From the NCBI RefSeq assembly GCF_041438865.1, contig NZ_CP109450.1, forward strand, positions 2,831,001 to 2,895,000: a stretch of 64,000 nt of DNA, in the 5' to 3' direction. The position numbers were made by a program, and so were the translations under genes. Of this stretch, positions 7,485-16,065 are shown in pieces; within the stretch, counting starts at the first letter, position 1; every line of letters begins with the position of its first letter. The notes beneath the pieces were generated by a model that did not search any database, was not told where the DNA came from, and worked only from the letters and a program-made list of their open reading frames with translations. Source of the DNA: Streptomyces sp. NBC_01471. GTDB lineage: Bacteria > Actinomycetota > Actinomycetes > Streptomycetales > Streptomycetaceae.

Positions 7485-10400
7485 GCCGCGGACTCCTGAA
7501 CGGTCGCGATGAGTTCGGTGAAGGACGCGATCGACGCGTTCATGAACAGCCCCTCGACCATCTCCTGCTCCATGTCGGCCTCGATGCCGAACTCGGTGCG
7601 CAGCAGCGCGAGGAGGCCGACGGCATGCAGGGAGTCGCCGCCGATGTCGAAGAAGCCCTCCTCCACGCCGAAGTCGCCGTGGCCGAGCTGCTGGGTCCAG
7701 AGCTCGAAGAGCCGCTCCTCGACCCGGCTGCGCGGCGCGACCCGCGCGGAGGCGCCGTCGGGGTCGTCGTTCCACGGCGTCGGCAGCGCCTTGTGGTCGA
7801 TCTTGCCGTTCGTCGTCAGGGGCAGGATGTCCAGAGTCAGGAAACGGCTGGGCACCATGTAGCCGGGCAGCAGAGCGGTCAGCGCCTCACGCAGCACGGC
7901 CGGGTCCGGGTCCGTCCCGGGCTCGGGCACCACGTACGCGGCGATCTGCCGCTGTCCGGTACGGGCGTGGGCGGGCGCGGTGACGAGCGCGTTGCGCACC
8001 CCGGGCTGGCGCAGCAGGGCGGCCTCGATCTCGCCCAGCTCGACCCGGTAGCCGTTGATCTTCACCTGGAAGTCCTCGCGGCCCAGGATCTCGATGTCGC
8101 CGCCGGCCAGGTAGCGTCCGAGGTCGCCGGTGCGGTAGAGGCGCTCCCCGGTGACCGGGTGGACCAGGAAGCGTTCGGCGGTGCGCTCGGGGTCGCCGAG
8201 ATACCCCAGGGCCACGCCGACGCCACCGATGTGGATCTCGCCGGTGACCCCGACAGGGGACGGCTCCATCCACTGGTTGAGAACGTGCATGGTCTGGTTG
8301 GCCAGCGGCTTGCCGTACGGGATGCTCGACCACTCGGGCCGGACGGCCTCGATCGGGTGGTGGATCGACCAGATCGAGCCCTCGGTGGCGCCGCCGAGGC
8401 TGATCATCCGCATCGCGGGGATCGCCTCCCGTATCCGGTTCGGCAGGTCGACCGGGATCCAGTCGCCACTGAGCAGGGCGAGCCGCAGCCGGCAGCCGCG
8501 CGGGACTCCTCCGTCACCGAGCGAGTCGATCCACATGCGCATCGGCGCGGGCACGCTGTTCCAGATGGTGACGCCGTAGCGGCCGATGAGCTGCGACCAG
8601 TGGGCGATGTCGTTGCCGCGCGCCGGGTCGGGCACAACGACGGTGCCACCGGCGCCGAGGACGCCGAAGAGGTCGTACACCGACAGGTCGAAGCCGGCCG
8701 GGGCGAGCGCCATCGTCCGGTCGTCCTCGCCGACGTCGAAGCGCCGGTTGATGTCCTGCACGGTGTTGGCGGCGCTGCGGTGGGTGATCATCACACCCTT
8801 GGGTTCACCGGTGGAGCCCGAGGTGAAGATGACATAGGCCAGGTCGTCGTGGCCCTGGCGGCGCTCGGGGCGCTCGGTGGGGCACTTCAGGGTGGCCTGG
8901 TCCTGTGGGGTCAGGACCGTCACGCCCTCCGGCCAGGCCAGTGTGTCCCGCAGGTCCGGCTCGGTGATCACAGCCCGCACGCAACATCGAGCCAGCAATT
9001 TCAGGCGACGCTCCTCGGGCAGTTCCGGGTCGATGGCCACGTACGCGGCGCCGGAGTGGAGCACGCCGAGCAGCGCCGAGAACTGGGCGGCACCCGGCTG
9101 CATCGACACGGCGACGATCTCGTTCGGCTCGGTACCGGGGCCGTTCAGGAGCCGGTGCGCGATCCGGTGCGCGTCCTCGGTGAGCCTGCGGTATGTGGTC
9201 TCCGCGCCGGGCGTGATGACCGCGATGGCGTCGGGGCGGCGTGCGGCCGCCTCGGCGACCAGCTCGTGCAGCAGCGCCGGCGGGATGTCCTCCGCCGTGG
9301 CGTTGGCTCGCTCCCGCTCCTCGGTCTGCGGGTCCGGCAGCGGCACGATCCCGCGGGTGGCGTCCCACACGGAGGCGTCGTCCGCCAGACGGCCGAGCAG
9401 CGTCACGTACGCTTCGAACATGGCTTCGAGGGTGTTCTCCGGGAACAGGCCCTCGACCGCGTTCCAGTTGATGGACAGCCGGCCGTCCAGCTCAAGGATC
9501 TGGTTCTCCAGCCAGACCTGGGGAGTTCGGCTGTGATCGTGGACCAACGCGCCGAACGACTCCAGGCGTCCCGAGTCCGCCACGCCGTCGTCTGCGCCGA
9601 GCGTGCTGGAGAAGACCACGGGCATCGAGGCCCGGCTGTCGTCCCTGCGGCGGGCCAGGTCGCGCAGGACCCGGATTCCGCCGTGCGCGGAGTGCGCCAA
9701 GTCCTCCAAGGCCTGCGCCTGAAGGCCCCGCGCCCGCTGCTCGAAGGTCTCATCGGCCCGGCCGCCGACGGCGAGCAGGCCCGGCGCCAGGAAGTCGCCC
9801 ATGATGGCGTCGAGCTGCGGGTGCAGCCCGAGCCGGTGGAACTGGGTGACGGTCAGGGTGAACTCCTGCCGCCGCGACCAGGTCCGCACCACCTCCGCGT
9901 AGGCCGCGAGCAGGACACCCGACGGGGTCAGCCCGTGCCGGGAGGCCGTCGCCCGCAGCGCCTCCCACCGTTCCGGCGCGAGCGCTGCACGGTGCCGTAC
10001 GAAGCGGGGGGTGCCGAGCTGCTCGGGCGCCGCGGCGAGCGGCAGCTCGGGCGCGGGCGGCAGGGTGTCGAGGCGGTCCGCCCAGTACGCGGCGGCCTCC
10101 TGGCCCAGGGTCGCGCCGCGCAGTTCCTCCTGCGCGAGCACATAGTCGCGGAACGACAGCTCCAGCGGCTCCGGGTGCCAGCCGGGCTCGTCGTAGAAGC
10201 GGCGCCACTCGCCGAGGAGCATGCGCAGGCCCCGCATGTCGAGGAAGAGCAGATCCACGGCCAGGTGGAGCCGGACCCGGTCGTCGTCGAGCAGTGAGGC
10301 GCGGACGTCGAAAAGCGGCGCCCGGTCCACCGGCAGCACCTGCTCCGTCAACTCGGCGCGGATCCGCTCGACTTCAGCGATCTGTTCCCCGGCGTCACGG

Positions 10401-10768
10401 CCCCGCAGATCGGTGCTGCCTATGACGTACGGCTCCACCTCGTCCACGGCGAGAACCCGCTGAGTCTGGCCGGGACCGGCCACCGTGCGCAGTGCGCCGT
10501 GCCGGTCGACAACCTTCCGCAGGGCCGCGGCCAGCCGGTCCACGTCGAGACCGGGGCAGTCGAACTCCAGGTAGTACTGGCTGGAGATGCCGCCGAGTTC
10601 CAGGCCCTTGTGGCGGCCGATCAGGTAGGCCTGCTGGATGTCAGTGAGCGGGAACGGCTCGTGACGGCGCTCCGGCTGTGGCTTGAGGTCGGGCAGCCGG
10701 GTGTCGTCCGGGCGGGCGTGACCGACCCCGCCCGCCCCGCCGCGCAGCTCCGCGAAAAGATCCTCCAT
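7481..10768 (-). CDS. hlmE: Single-module NRPS (Cy-A-PCP), cysteine-specific
   Basis: A 1095-residue synthetase. A heterocyclisation-type condensation domain fills about residues 30-470; its DxxxxD motif reads DLLFLD near residue 172. The adenylation domain spans about 490-1000, with A3 IFTSGSTGEPKG near 646 and A10 LPLTTNGKIDHKAL near 986. A carrier domain follows at about 1010-1090, with the phosphopantetheine serine in FFDIGGDSLHA. Reading the pocket positions gives D,L,Y (FDLSVYD), N (WNSVPA), L,S (LLSGDW), L (SLGGATE), I,W (GSIWSI) and K, which is the cysteine code known from PchE and HMWP2. There is no epimerase, methyltransferase or thioesterase domain. It should build the Cys-Cys precursor of the bicyclic core. 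It is first in a four-gene operon with four-base overlaps; the promoter is at 10831-10874. Confidence 0.93.
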   Translation of the reverse strand: MEDLFAELRGGAGGVGHARPDDTRLPDLKPQPERRHEPFPLTDIQQAYLIGRHKGLELGGISSQYYLEFDCPGLDVDRLAAALRKVVDRHGALRTVAGPGQTQRVLAVDEVEPYVIGSTDLRGRDAGEQIAEVERIRAELTEQVLPVDRAPLFDVRASLLDDDRVRLHLAVDLLFLDMRGLRMLLGEWRRFYDEPGWHPEPLELSFRDYVLAQEELRGATLGQEAAAYWADRLDTLPPAPELPLAAAPEQLGTPRFVRHRAALAPERWEALRATASRHGLTPSGVLLAAYAEVVRTWSRRQEFTLTVTQFHRLGLHPQLDAIMGDFLAPGLLAVGGRADETFEQRARGLQAQALEDLAHSAHGGIRVLRDLARRRDDSRASMPVVFSSTLGADDGVADSGRLESFGALVHDHSRTPQVWLENQILELDGRLSINWNAVEGLFPENTLEAMFEAYVTLLGRLADDASVWDATRGIVPLPDPQTEERERANATAEDIPPALLHELVAEAAARRPDAIAVITPGAETTYRRLTEDAHRIAHRLLNGPGTEPNEIVAVSMQPGAAQFSALLGVLHSGAAYVAIDPELPEERRLKLLARCCVRAVITEPDLRDTLAWPEGVTVLTPQDQATLKCPTERPERRQGHDDLAYVIFTSGSTGEPKGVMITHRSAANTVQDINRRFDVGEDDRTMALAPAGFDLSVYDLFGVLGAGGTVVVPDPARGNDIAHWSQLIGRYGVTIWNSVPAPMRMWIDSLGDGGVPRGCRLRLALLSGDWIPVDLPNRIREAIPAMRMISLGGATEGSIWSIHHPIEAVRPEWSSIPYGKPLANQTMHVLNQWMEPSPVGVTGEIHIGGVGVALGYLGDPERTAERFLVHPVTGERLYRTGDLGRYLAGGDIEILGREDFQVKINGYRVELGEIEAALLRQPGVRNALVTAPAHARTGQRQIAAYVVPEPGTDPDPAVLREALTALLPGYMVPSRFLTLDILPLTTNGKIDHKALPTPWNDDPDGASARVAPRSRVEERLFELWTQQLGHGDFGVEEGFFDIGGDSLHAVGLLALLRTEFGIEADMEQEMVEGLFMNASIASFTELIATVQESAA

Positions 10769-10830
10769 CGAGGTCCGCCCCCTTTTTGTCAGATGCCCCG
10801 GTGGGCTTTCGAATTCCTATACGAAAACGG

Positions 10831-10889
10831 AGGTTAGGAGGGGCGGTAAACGTCTTCAATACGGTCCGACCGTAGGGGCGACCGTAGGG
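10831..10889 (-). promoter_or_regulatory. hlmE operon promoter with cluster regulator box
   Basis: On the minus strand TTGAAG (10854-10859), a 17-base spacer and TAACCT (10831-10836) form a promoter for hlmE. A perfect dyad, TACGGT-N3-ACCGTA (10860-10874), abuts the -35 on its upstream side. A further GACCGTAGGG half-site starts 12 bases after the first (10868 and 10880). The same dyad next to a TTGA sits before the SARP gene and the condensation-like gene, marking a cluster regulon. The rest of the 223-base region must hold the hlmF promoter. Confidence 0.65.
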
Positions 10890-10991
10890 TTTCACCGGCG
10901 CTCGACTATCGCTGGACTCCCGGCGGACTCCCCCGCCGCAGAATGGACTTCACCATTGACCCGCGACGGGAGCCCGGCGACATCATCGTGC

Positions 10992-11576
10992 ATGGAAATT
11001 CAGAAATCCCCGGGGTCGACCGGGAAACGCATACTCATCGGGGGAACCGGATCGATTGCGGTGACCCGGCTTCCGTCATATATCGAGGTGATGCGCCGAC
11101 AGATCGTGGGCAGCACGTTCACGGTTCTGCTCACCCACACCGCGGCGTCGTTCATATCGCCCGAGAGCCTCGCGCTGTTCGCCGAGCGTGTGGTGTACGG
11201 GGAGTCCCCGGCGGACTGGCCGACCGACAAGCCGTCCCGGATCGCCGCCGACCACGACATTCTCGCGGTCCTGCCGGCCACCGCGCACACGCTCGCCGCC
11301 GCGGCGGGCGGGGCCGCGCCCAACCGGCTGATGACGGTGGCGTTGTCGGTCGACTACCCGGTCGTCTACTTCCCGGTGATGGGCGCCAAGATGTGGCACA
11401 AGCCGGCCGTCGAGCGGAACATCGCGCGGATCCGCGAGGACGGCGGGCTCGTCAACGAGCCGGAGTGGCACAACGGGTTCGACCCGACCGCGGGCACCGC
11501 GAGCCACCACCCCGCGCTGCCATCGCCGGAGACGGTGGCCTCGGTGGTGGAGGACCTCCTCGCCAAGGCACGCTGA
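10992..11576 (+). CDS. hlmF: HFCD flavoprotein decarboxylase-like protein
   Basis: A 194-residue flavoprotein of the PPC-decarboxylase/EpiD (HFCD) family, proposed in holomycin biosynthesis to oxidatively decarboxylate the C-terminal cysteine. The FMN-binding segments are visible: GGTGSIAVTRLPSY (18-30), LTHTAASFISP (47-57), VLPATAHTLAAAAGG (93-107) and the clamp FPVMGAKMWHKPAVERNI (127-144), where the usual PAMN reads PVMG. The position before the central strand that normally carries the catalytic His (Ser-His-Ile) reads Ser82-Arg83-Ile84. The start is uncertain: ATG at 10992 has no good ribosome-binding site, and TTG at 10956 is an alternative. It is divergent from hlmE and ends at a strong terminator. 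Confidence 0.85.
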   Translation: MEIQKSPGSTGKRILIGGTGSIAVTRLPSYIEVMRRQIVGSTFTVLLTHTAASFISPESLALFAERVVYGESPADWPTDKPSRIAADHDILAVLPATAHTLAAAAGGAAPNRLMTVALSVDYPVVYFPVMGAKMWHKPAVERNIARIREDGGLVNEPEWHNGFDPTAGTASHHPALPSPETVASVVEDLLAKAR

Positions 11577-11586
11577 CCCAGCGGCG

Positions 11587-11623
11587 CAGGTGAGCCCCCG
11601 CCGGTTCGGCGGGGGCTCACCTG
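11587..11623. terminator. Bidirectional terminator between hlmF and the RidA gene
   Basis: A perfect 17-base stem (CAGGTGAGCCCCCGCCG and its complement) with a 3-base loop, in the convergent gap. Confidence 0.85.
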
Positions 11624-11701
11624 TGCGGGGCAAGTCCCGTAAGGGGACACGGCCGCGCCGGGCCCGGAGGCCAACGGCCGTCCTGGAGAACTGACGGGAG
11701 C

Positions 11702-12109
11702 TCAGGCCGCGATGGCGGTTGCCTCGATCTCGATGAGGAAGTCGGGCTCCGCGAGCGTGGCAACCCCGACCAGGGTGGTGGGCCGGATGACGTCCGCGCC
11801 CAGCTTGGCCGCCGCGCGCTCGGCGCCTGCCGTGATGGCCTCCCACTTGTCGAGTGACCAGTCCACGACGTAGACCGTCAGGCGCAGTACGTCGTCGAAG
11901 GTGGCGCCGGCCGCCTTGAGGCCGGTCGCGATGTTGAGGTAGACCTGCTCGGTCTGGGCCGCGAGGTCACCCATGCCCACCGGCTCGCCGTCGGCGGTGC
12001 GCGGTGTCTGGCCGCTCATGAACACCACTCGGCTGCCGGTGCCGACGGCCAGCTGCCGCCATCCGTAGGGCTTGGGGAGGTCGGGGGGGTCGATCGCCTC
12101 GACTGCCAT
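11702..12109 (-). CDS. RidA/YjgF-family protein lacking the catalytic Arg
   Basis: A 135-residue member of the Rid (YER057c/UK114) family. The fold is clear from VVFMSGQTPRTADGEPVG, the helix QTEQVYLNIATGLKAAGATFDDVLRLTVYV and the C-terminal LIEIEATAIAA. RidA enzymes hydrolyse reactive enamines and imines using an Arg just after a Pro (position 105 in E. coli). Here that stretch reads IRPTTLVGV, with Thr111-Thr112 in place of Ala-Arg. It therefore belongs to the Arg-less subfamilies, whose activity is unknown or different. The ATG at 12109 follows AAGGA. It is downstream of and co-directional with the FAD oxidase, an enzyme type that makes imines, so the two probably act in sequence on a pathway intermediate or side product. 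Confidence 0.88.
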   Translation of the reverse strand: MAVEAIDPPDLPKPYGWRQLAVGTGSRVVFMSGQTPRTADGEPVGMGDLAAQTEQVYLNIATGLKAAGATFDDVLRLTVYVVDWSLDKWEAITAGAERAAAKLGADVIRPTTLVGVATLAEPDFLIEIEATAIAA

Positions 12110-12133
12110 TGCGCTGTCCTTTCTCGAAGTGCT

Positions 12134-12166
12134 TTTCGGGCAGGGGCGGTTGCTCCTGCCCCGAAA
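12134..12166 (-). terminator. Possible attenuator or terminator hairpin
   Basis: An imperfect stem (TTTCGGGCAGG against CCTGCCCCGAAA, one bulge) with a loop of about ten bases, in the 89-base gap between the FAD oxidase stop and the RidA start. It could limit read-through into the RidA gene. Confidence 0.35.
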
Positions 12167-12198
12167 GCCGGTGGTGCGGTGCGGAGGGAGAGCGTGGG

Positions 12199-13656
12199 TC
12201 AGCTGTTCTCGCGGCAGGTCGCGTAGTACTTGCGCAGCAGACTGACCAGCTCCGGATCGAAGCGGGAGGCGAAGAGCAGCTCGGCCGGCGGGGTGAACTC
12301 CGGGTCCAGCTCGTTCGCCCAGGCGAGGGTGGCGGGGCGCAGGTCCATCTCGATCCACTGGTGCCACTCGACGGGGATCGTCCAGTCCTGCTCGTAGCCG
12401 ATGCCCATCTGGTGGTCGATGAGGACGTCGACGATCTCCTCGCGGGTGCCCGTCTTGAGGGGCTGCCGGAGCGGGGCGAAGCGGTCGAGGTCGGCCTGCG
12501 GCTCCTCGCCCAGGATCCGGGCGGCGAAGTCCTGGGCCAGGAGAGGGGAGAGGTGCAGGCCGTCGCGGTAGGTACCGGTCATGATCCACAGGCCCTGCAT
12601 GCCGCCGTGGCCGAGCAGCGGGAAGCCGTCCATGGACACCGGGCGGTTGCCCACCTGGATCTTGGCGACGTCGCTGTTCCAGAGGTTGCGGCGGACCTGG
12701 CGGTGGGCGCACTGCAGGAGGAAGACCAGGTCGCGCATCTCGGCGGTGTCACGCGGCTCCACGGAGATGACGTTGGTGGCGCCGAGGTAGACGTGCCCGT
12801 CGCCGCGTGGGACGACGTGGAGACCACAGGCGAAGGAGCGGTTCGGGGTCCGGACGACGCTGTCCGGGCTGGTGCCGTCCCCGGTCTTGATCAGGGCGGA
12901 GACGCCGTAGCCGCTGACGAGGCGGGGGACGCGGGGGCCGATGGGCAGGCTGTCCAGGAGCTCCTGGCTGCGTGCGCCGGCGGCCAGCGTCACCTGGTCT
13001 GCACTGATCGTCCGCCCGGATGCGGTGACCACTCCGGTCACCCGCTCGCCCTGGTGCACGACGCGGGCGGCGGACTCAGGGACGAGGGTGGCGCCTGCCT
13101 GGACGGCAGCCTGTTCGAGCCGCTCCAGGAGGGCGGCAGCGTTGACGGCGTGCTCACCGGGTATGTGGAAGACTTTCAGCGGCCGGGAGATCGGCTCGGC
13201 GTCCACCCAGTCGAGGTCGGCGGGCTCGACGTCCTCGAAGGGCTCGTCGTAGCGGGTGAGCTCGGTACGGATGGCGTTGTAGTTGGCGTCGTCGATCTCG
13301 GCCGTGCCGATGGTGTTGAGGATGACGGTGGTGCCGTCGGCGGTCTTGAGGGGGGCGCCCTCGGTGCTCGCCTCCAGCTCGGCCAGCCACTGCGGCCACA
13401 GCTTGGTCGCCTGGATGCCGAGTTCGAGTTTGGCCCGGCCGTGCTCGGTGGCGAGCAGCGAGGTGGTGACCTCGGCGAAACAGCCGAGCATGGCTCCGGC
13501 CGCGGCTGATCCGGCCCAGGGTCGGTGTGGCTGGCCGAGTACGGCGACACGCTGTCCCCGCTGTGCCAGGACCCAGGCGAGCGATAACCCTAGGACTCCG
13601 TTGCCGGCGATGACGACGTCGAAGCCAGTACCGTCCGCGTTCCCGTTGGCGCTCAT
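12199..13656 (-). CDS. DAO/ThiO-type FAD amine oxidase
   Basis: A 485-residue FAD protein of the D-amino-acid oxidase/glycine oxidase superfamily, which oxidises amines to imines with oxygen. The N-terminal dinucleotide motif is VVIAGNGVLGLSLAWVL (residues 14-30; the first Gly-x-Gly reads GNG). The C-terminal flavin motif is GLWIMTGTYRDGLHLSPLLA, the counterpart of the ThiO GHYRNGILL segment. It is about 100 residues longer than ThiO at the C-terminus. Codon 24 is a TTA (13585-13587), the rare bldA-dependent codon in Streptomyces. The ATG at 13656 is preferred over 13707 because it sets the Rossmann strand at the usual distance; neither has a strong ribosome-binding site. I know of no such oxidase in the four-flavoenzyme holomycin scheme, so this looks like a fifth flavoenzyme with an unassigned substrate. 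Confidence 0.8.
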   Translation of the reverse strand: MSANGNADGTGFDVVIAGNGVLGLSLAWVLAQRGQRVAVLGQPHRPWAGSAAAGAMLGCFAEVTTSLLATEHGRAKLELGIQATKLWPQWLAELEASTEGAPLKTADGTTVILNTIGTAEIDDANYNAIRTELTRYDEPFEDVEPADLDWVDAEPISRPLKVFHIPGEHAVNAAALLERLEQAAVQAGATLVPESAARVVHQGERVTGVVTASGRTISADQVTLAAGARSQELLDSLPIGPRVPRLVSGYGVSALIKTGDGTSPDSVVRTPNRSFACGLHVVPRGDGHVYLGATNVISVEPRDTAEMRDLVFLLQCAHRQVRRNLWNSDVAKIQVGNRPVSMDGFPLLGHGGMQGLWIMTGTYRDGLHLSPLLAQDFAARILGEEPQADLDRFAPLRQPLKTGTREEIVDVLIDHQMGIGYEQDWTIPVEWHQWIEMDLRPATLAWANELDPEFTPPAELLFASRFDPELVSLLRKYYATCRENS

Positions 13657-13769
13657 GGCATTCCAATCTTCAGGGGCGGGTCCTGTCGCCCTGTTGTGAA
13701 TTCGCATTGTCTGGACTGATGCTCGTGACTTGCTGCGCGGGGCTTTCCGGCCGGGCCGGAGACGCGGGG

Positions 13770-14519
13770 TCAGTGGCGCAGGAACTCGTACATCGTGAAG
13801 TCCATGTCCACGATTCCGCGTTCGTTGGTGTGGGCCGCGACCACCGGAGATTCCGGGAAGTCCGCTGCGGGCAGTTCGACGGATTCGCTGCGGTAGCGCC
13901 GGCCCTCGAAGCCGGCGTCGGCGGCCGCCCGCAGCATCTTTTCCTTGTTGCCCATGGCCTCGCTGGTGCCCAGGTAGATCCGGCCGGCCGGGGCCAGGTG
14001 GGGCACGACGTCCCGGAAGAACCGGCGCACCATCTCGTAGCCGGGGTCGAAGACCGCGCGCTCGATCTGGCCCGCGTACGAGCGGTTCTCCGGAGCCTCG
14101 ATGAATGGGGTGTTCCAGAAAACCAGGTCGAACGGCTCGGCGGGATCCAGTGCGTCGAACAGATCGCTGGTCAGTGCCGTAACCCGGTCGGACACCCCGT
14201 GCCGGGCGGCGTTGCGGTGGGTGTTCTCCGCCGCGGCCGGGTTGATGTCCAGGGCGACCACGCGCTCACTGCCGCGCTGGGCGGCGAGCACCGAGGAGAG
14301 TCCCGCGCCGCAGCCCATCTCCAGGAAACTGATGCCCTTTTCGTACGGCACCCAGGAGGCGAACAGTTCCGGGCCCGGGTCCGTGTAGGGCGGGAACACC
14401 TCGGGAAGCAGTTCCCACTCCTGGTCAAGGAGCGTGAACGTCGCCCGGGCCGGACGGTCCGGGCTCTGTATCTGCGACACCACCCAATTTCCCAGTTCGT
14501 AACCGAGCTTGTTGTCCAT
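13770..14519 (-). CDS. NPPY-type SAM methyltransferase, candidate N-methylase
   Basis: A 249-residue class I methyltransferase. The SAM-binding motif is FLEMGCGAGLSSVLAA (residues 65-80), the acidic end of strand 2 is VVALDIN (88-93), and motif IV reads FWNTPF (134-139). That is a variant of the (N/D)PP(Y/F) motif of PrmC/HemK-like enzymes, which methylate planar amide or base nitrogens. The pyrrolinone nitrogen of thiolutin and aureothricin is methylated while that of holomycin is not, so this is the best candidate for that step. The ATG at 14519 has GGAGGACCC directly upstream. It sits between the oxidase and the exporter, all on the minus strand. The substrate is inferred only. Confidence 0.8.
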   Translation of the reverse strand: MDNKLGYELGNWVVSQIQSPDRPARATFTLLDQEWELLPEVFPPYTDPGPELFASWVPYEKGISFLEMGCGAGLSSVLAAQRGSERVVALDINPAAAENTHRNAARHGVSDRVTALTSDLFDALDPAEPFDLVFWNTPFIEAPENRSYAGQIERAVFDPGYEMVRRFFRDVVPHLAPAGRIYLGTSEAMGNKEKMLRAAADAGFEGRRYRSESVELPAADFPESPVVAAHTNERGIVDMDFTMYEFLRH

Positions 14520-14594
14520 GGGTCCTCCACTCAGGGGAGCCGCCGGAGAAATCCTGTCAAGGCCTCCTCCGGGGCTCCCGGCGATGGGTTGCTG

Positions 14595-14619
14595 CCGGCG
14601 GACGGGGAACGTCCGCCGG
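14595..14619. terminator. Hairpin downstream of the MFS gene
   Basis: A 9-base perfect stem (CCGGCGGAC and its complement) with a 7-base loop, in the gap between the MFS stop and the methyltransferase start. A plausible terminator without a U-tract. Confidence 0.5.
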
Positions 14620-14662
14620 ACGGTGATGCGTGCGGCGCGGACCTGGGAGCGGACCGACGAGG

Positions 14663-15889
14663 TCAGGCCTCGCTCGTCTGCGGGCTCCGTGCCCGGCTCC
14701 GGGCCATCGTCCGGTCGATCAGGACGACCGGGATGGTGAGTACGGCAAGGCCTGCGCCTATCCAGGGAATGGAGGTCAGTCCGGCGCCGGCACCGAGGGC
14801 GACGCCCGCGAGGACGGGGACGAGGCTGATGCCGAGCTGGAACATGGAGACGGCGGTGGCCCCGGCGAGCGTCGGCGCGTTGGCCGCCACGGTGAACACC
14901 CGTCCGTAGATGGCCGGGTTGAGCACGAATCCGGCGATACCCAGGAGCAGCACCAGGACGATGACCGCGACGGCGTAGTCGGCGAGAAGGGCGAGCAGCA
15001 CCGACGTGACGAGGATGCCGCCGGCGCCGATGAGGAACGCGTGGTGGGGACGCCCGTCGGCGATCCGGCCGCCGATGAACAGACCGAAGAACGCGCCGAC
15101 GCCGAAGAGGACGAGGATCGGGGGCACCCACACGGAGTCGACGCCGGTGACGTCCGTGAGGAACGCCGCAAGGTAGTTGTACGAGATCATGTACGCGGCG
15201 GTGCTCAGCAGCGTCGCGGCGTACACCACCCACAGTTGCGGCTGTCGCATGGTGCGCAGCTCGCGGCTCACGCTGGGTTCCTGGGCCGCCCTGGTCGCGG
15301 GGATGGCGACCGCCGTCGAGACCGCGCCGAGGACGGTCAGGGCGACCACCGCCCAGAATCCGCCCTGCCACTCGGTGAAGTGGCTGAGGAACGCGCCGGC
15401 CGGGCCACCGCCGACCATGGCGATGCTGAGTCCGCTGACCACCACGCCGGAGGCCCGTGCGGTGCGTTCGGGGGTGACGAGTCCGATCGCGGTGACCGCG
15501 GCGACCGCCCAGAACCCGGCGTAGGCCAGACCGCACAGGAAACGGGTGATGATCAGCACGGTGAAGTTGTCGGTCACCAGGCCGACCGCCACGAAGACGG
15601 CGAACGTGAGCTGCGAGATCACCAGGGTGATGCGTCGCGGCCAGCGCAGTGTCAGGACAGCGAGCGGTGGGCCGCCGATGACCACGCCGATGGCGAACGC
15701 GGAGATCAGCGCACCGGCGGAGGAGAGCGAGATGTGCAGGTCGTCGGCGATGTCCGGGAGGACTCCGGCCAGCAGAAACTCGGCGCTGCCCATGGCGAAC
15801 AGGCTGAACGCGAGCAGGTAGACCGCGAACGGCAGCCGGTCTCGGGCCTTGCGCGCGGCAGCCTCGTGGGCTTCGGTCTGAACGCTCAT
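14663..15889 (-). CDS. hlmH: MFS exporter of the antibiotic cluster
   Basis: A 408-residue major facilitator superfamily protein with about twelve hydrophobic segments, of the DHA1 drug-efflux type. The first helix starts at about residue 20 (LPFAVYLLAFSLFAMGSAEFLLAGVLPDIA). The loop 2-3 motif reads GPPLAVLTLRWPRR. The N-terminus (MSVQTEAHEAAARKARDR) and C-terminus are cytoplasmic-looking. The gene position and family match the transporter of holomycin clusters, so export of the product and self-resistance is the likely role. The ATG at 15889 is chosen because the upstream in-frame extension is arginine- and proline-rich and unlike an MFS N-terminus. Its upstream region holds a perfect 15-base palindrome and a motif shared with the second methyltransferase gene. 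Confidence 0.87.
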   Translation of the reverse strand: MSVQTEAHEAAARKARDRLPFAVYLLAFSLFAMGSAEFLLAGVLPDIADDLHISLSSAGALISAFAIGVVIGGPPLAVLTLRWPRRITLVISQLTFAVFVAVGLVTDNFTVLIITRFLCGLAYAGFWAVAAVTAIGLVTPERTARASGVVVSGLSIAMVGGGPAGAFLSHFTEWQGGFWAVVALTVLGAVSTAVAIPATRAAQEPSVSRELRTMRQPQLWVVYAATLLSTAAYMISYNYLAAFLTDVTGVDSVWVPPILVLFGVGAFFGLFIGGRIADGRPHHAFLIGAGGILVTSVLLALLADYAVAVIVLVLLLGIAGFVLNPAIYGRVFTVAANAPTLAGATAVSMFQLGISLVPVLAGVALGAGAGLTSIPWIGAGLAVLTIPVVLIDRTMARSRARSPQTSEA

Positions 15890-16065
15890 CGGCAACCGCC
15901 GAGCGTGAGGGGGGTGATCGAACGCATGGGGCGAACTCCTTGTCCGGATGGTTCGGGCGGGCGGATCAGGGCGGGTGTCCGCCGGTCTGACGGGCGTGCG
16001 GAGCACGGCTCCGCCGGACCCGTGGGACGGCCGCCCGCGGGGCGCGGGCGTCCCGGCGATCCGCT

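Noticed and set aside
5817..7499. A 560-codon plus-strand frame opposite the GMC oxidoreductase
   Set aside because: Same reasoning; the minus-strand gene has all GMC motifs and four-base overlaps with its neighbours.
7625..10297. An 890-codon plus-strand frame opposite the NRPS
   Set aside because: Antisense to the NRPS, no recognisable domain, Arg/Gly/Val-rich composition typical of shadow frames.
7481..10768. The Cy-A-PCP module as part of a pyochelin-like thiazoline siderophore pathway
   Set aside because: There is no salicylate or dihydroxybenzoate gene, no second module and no iron transporter, while the flavoenzyme set fits dithiolopyrrolones.
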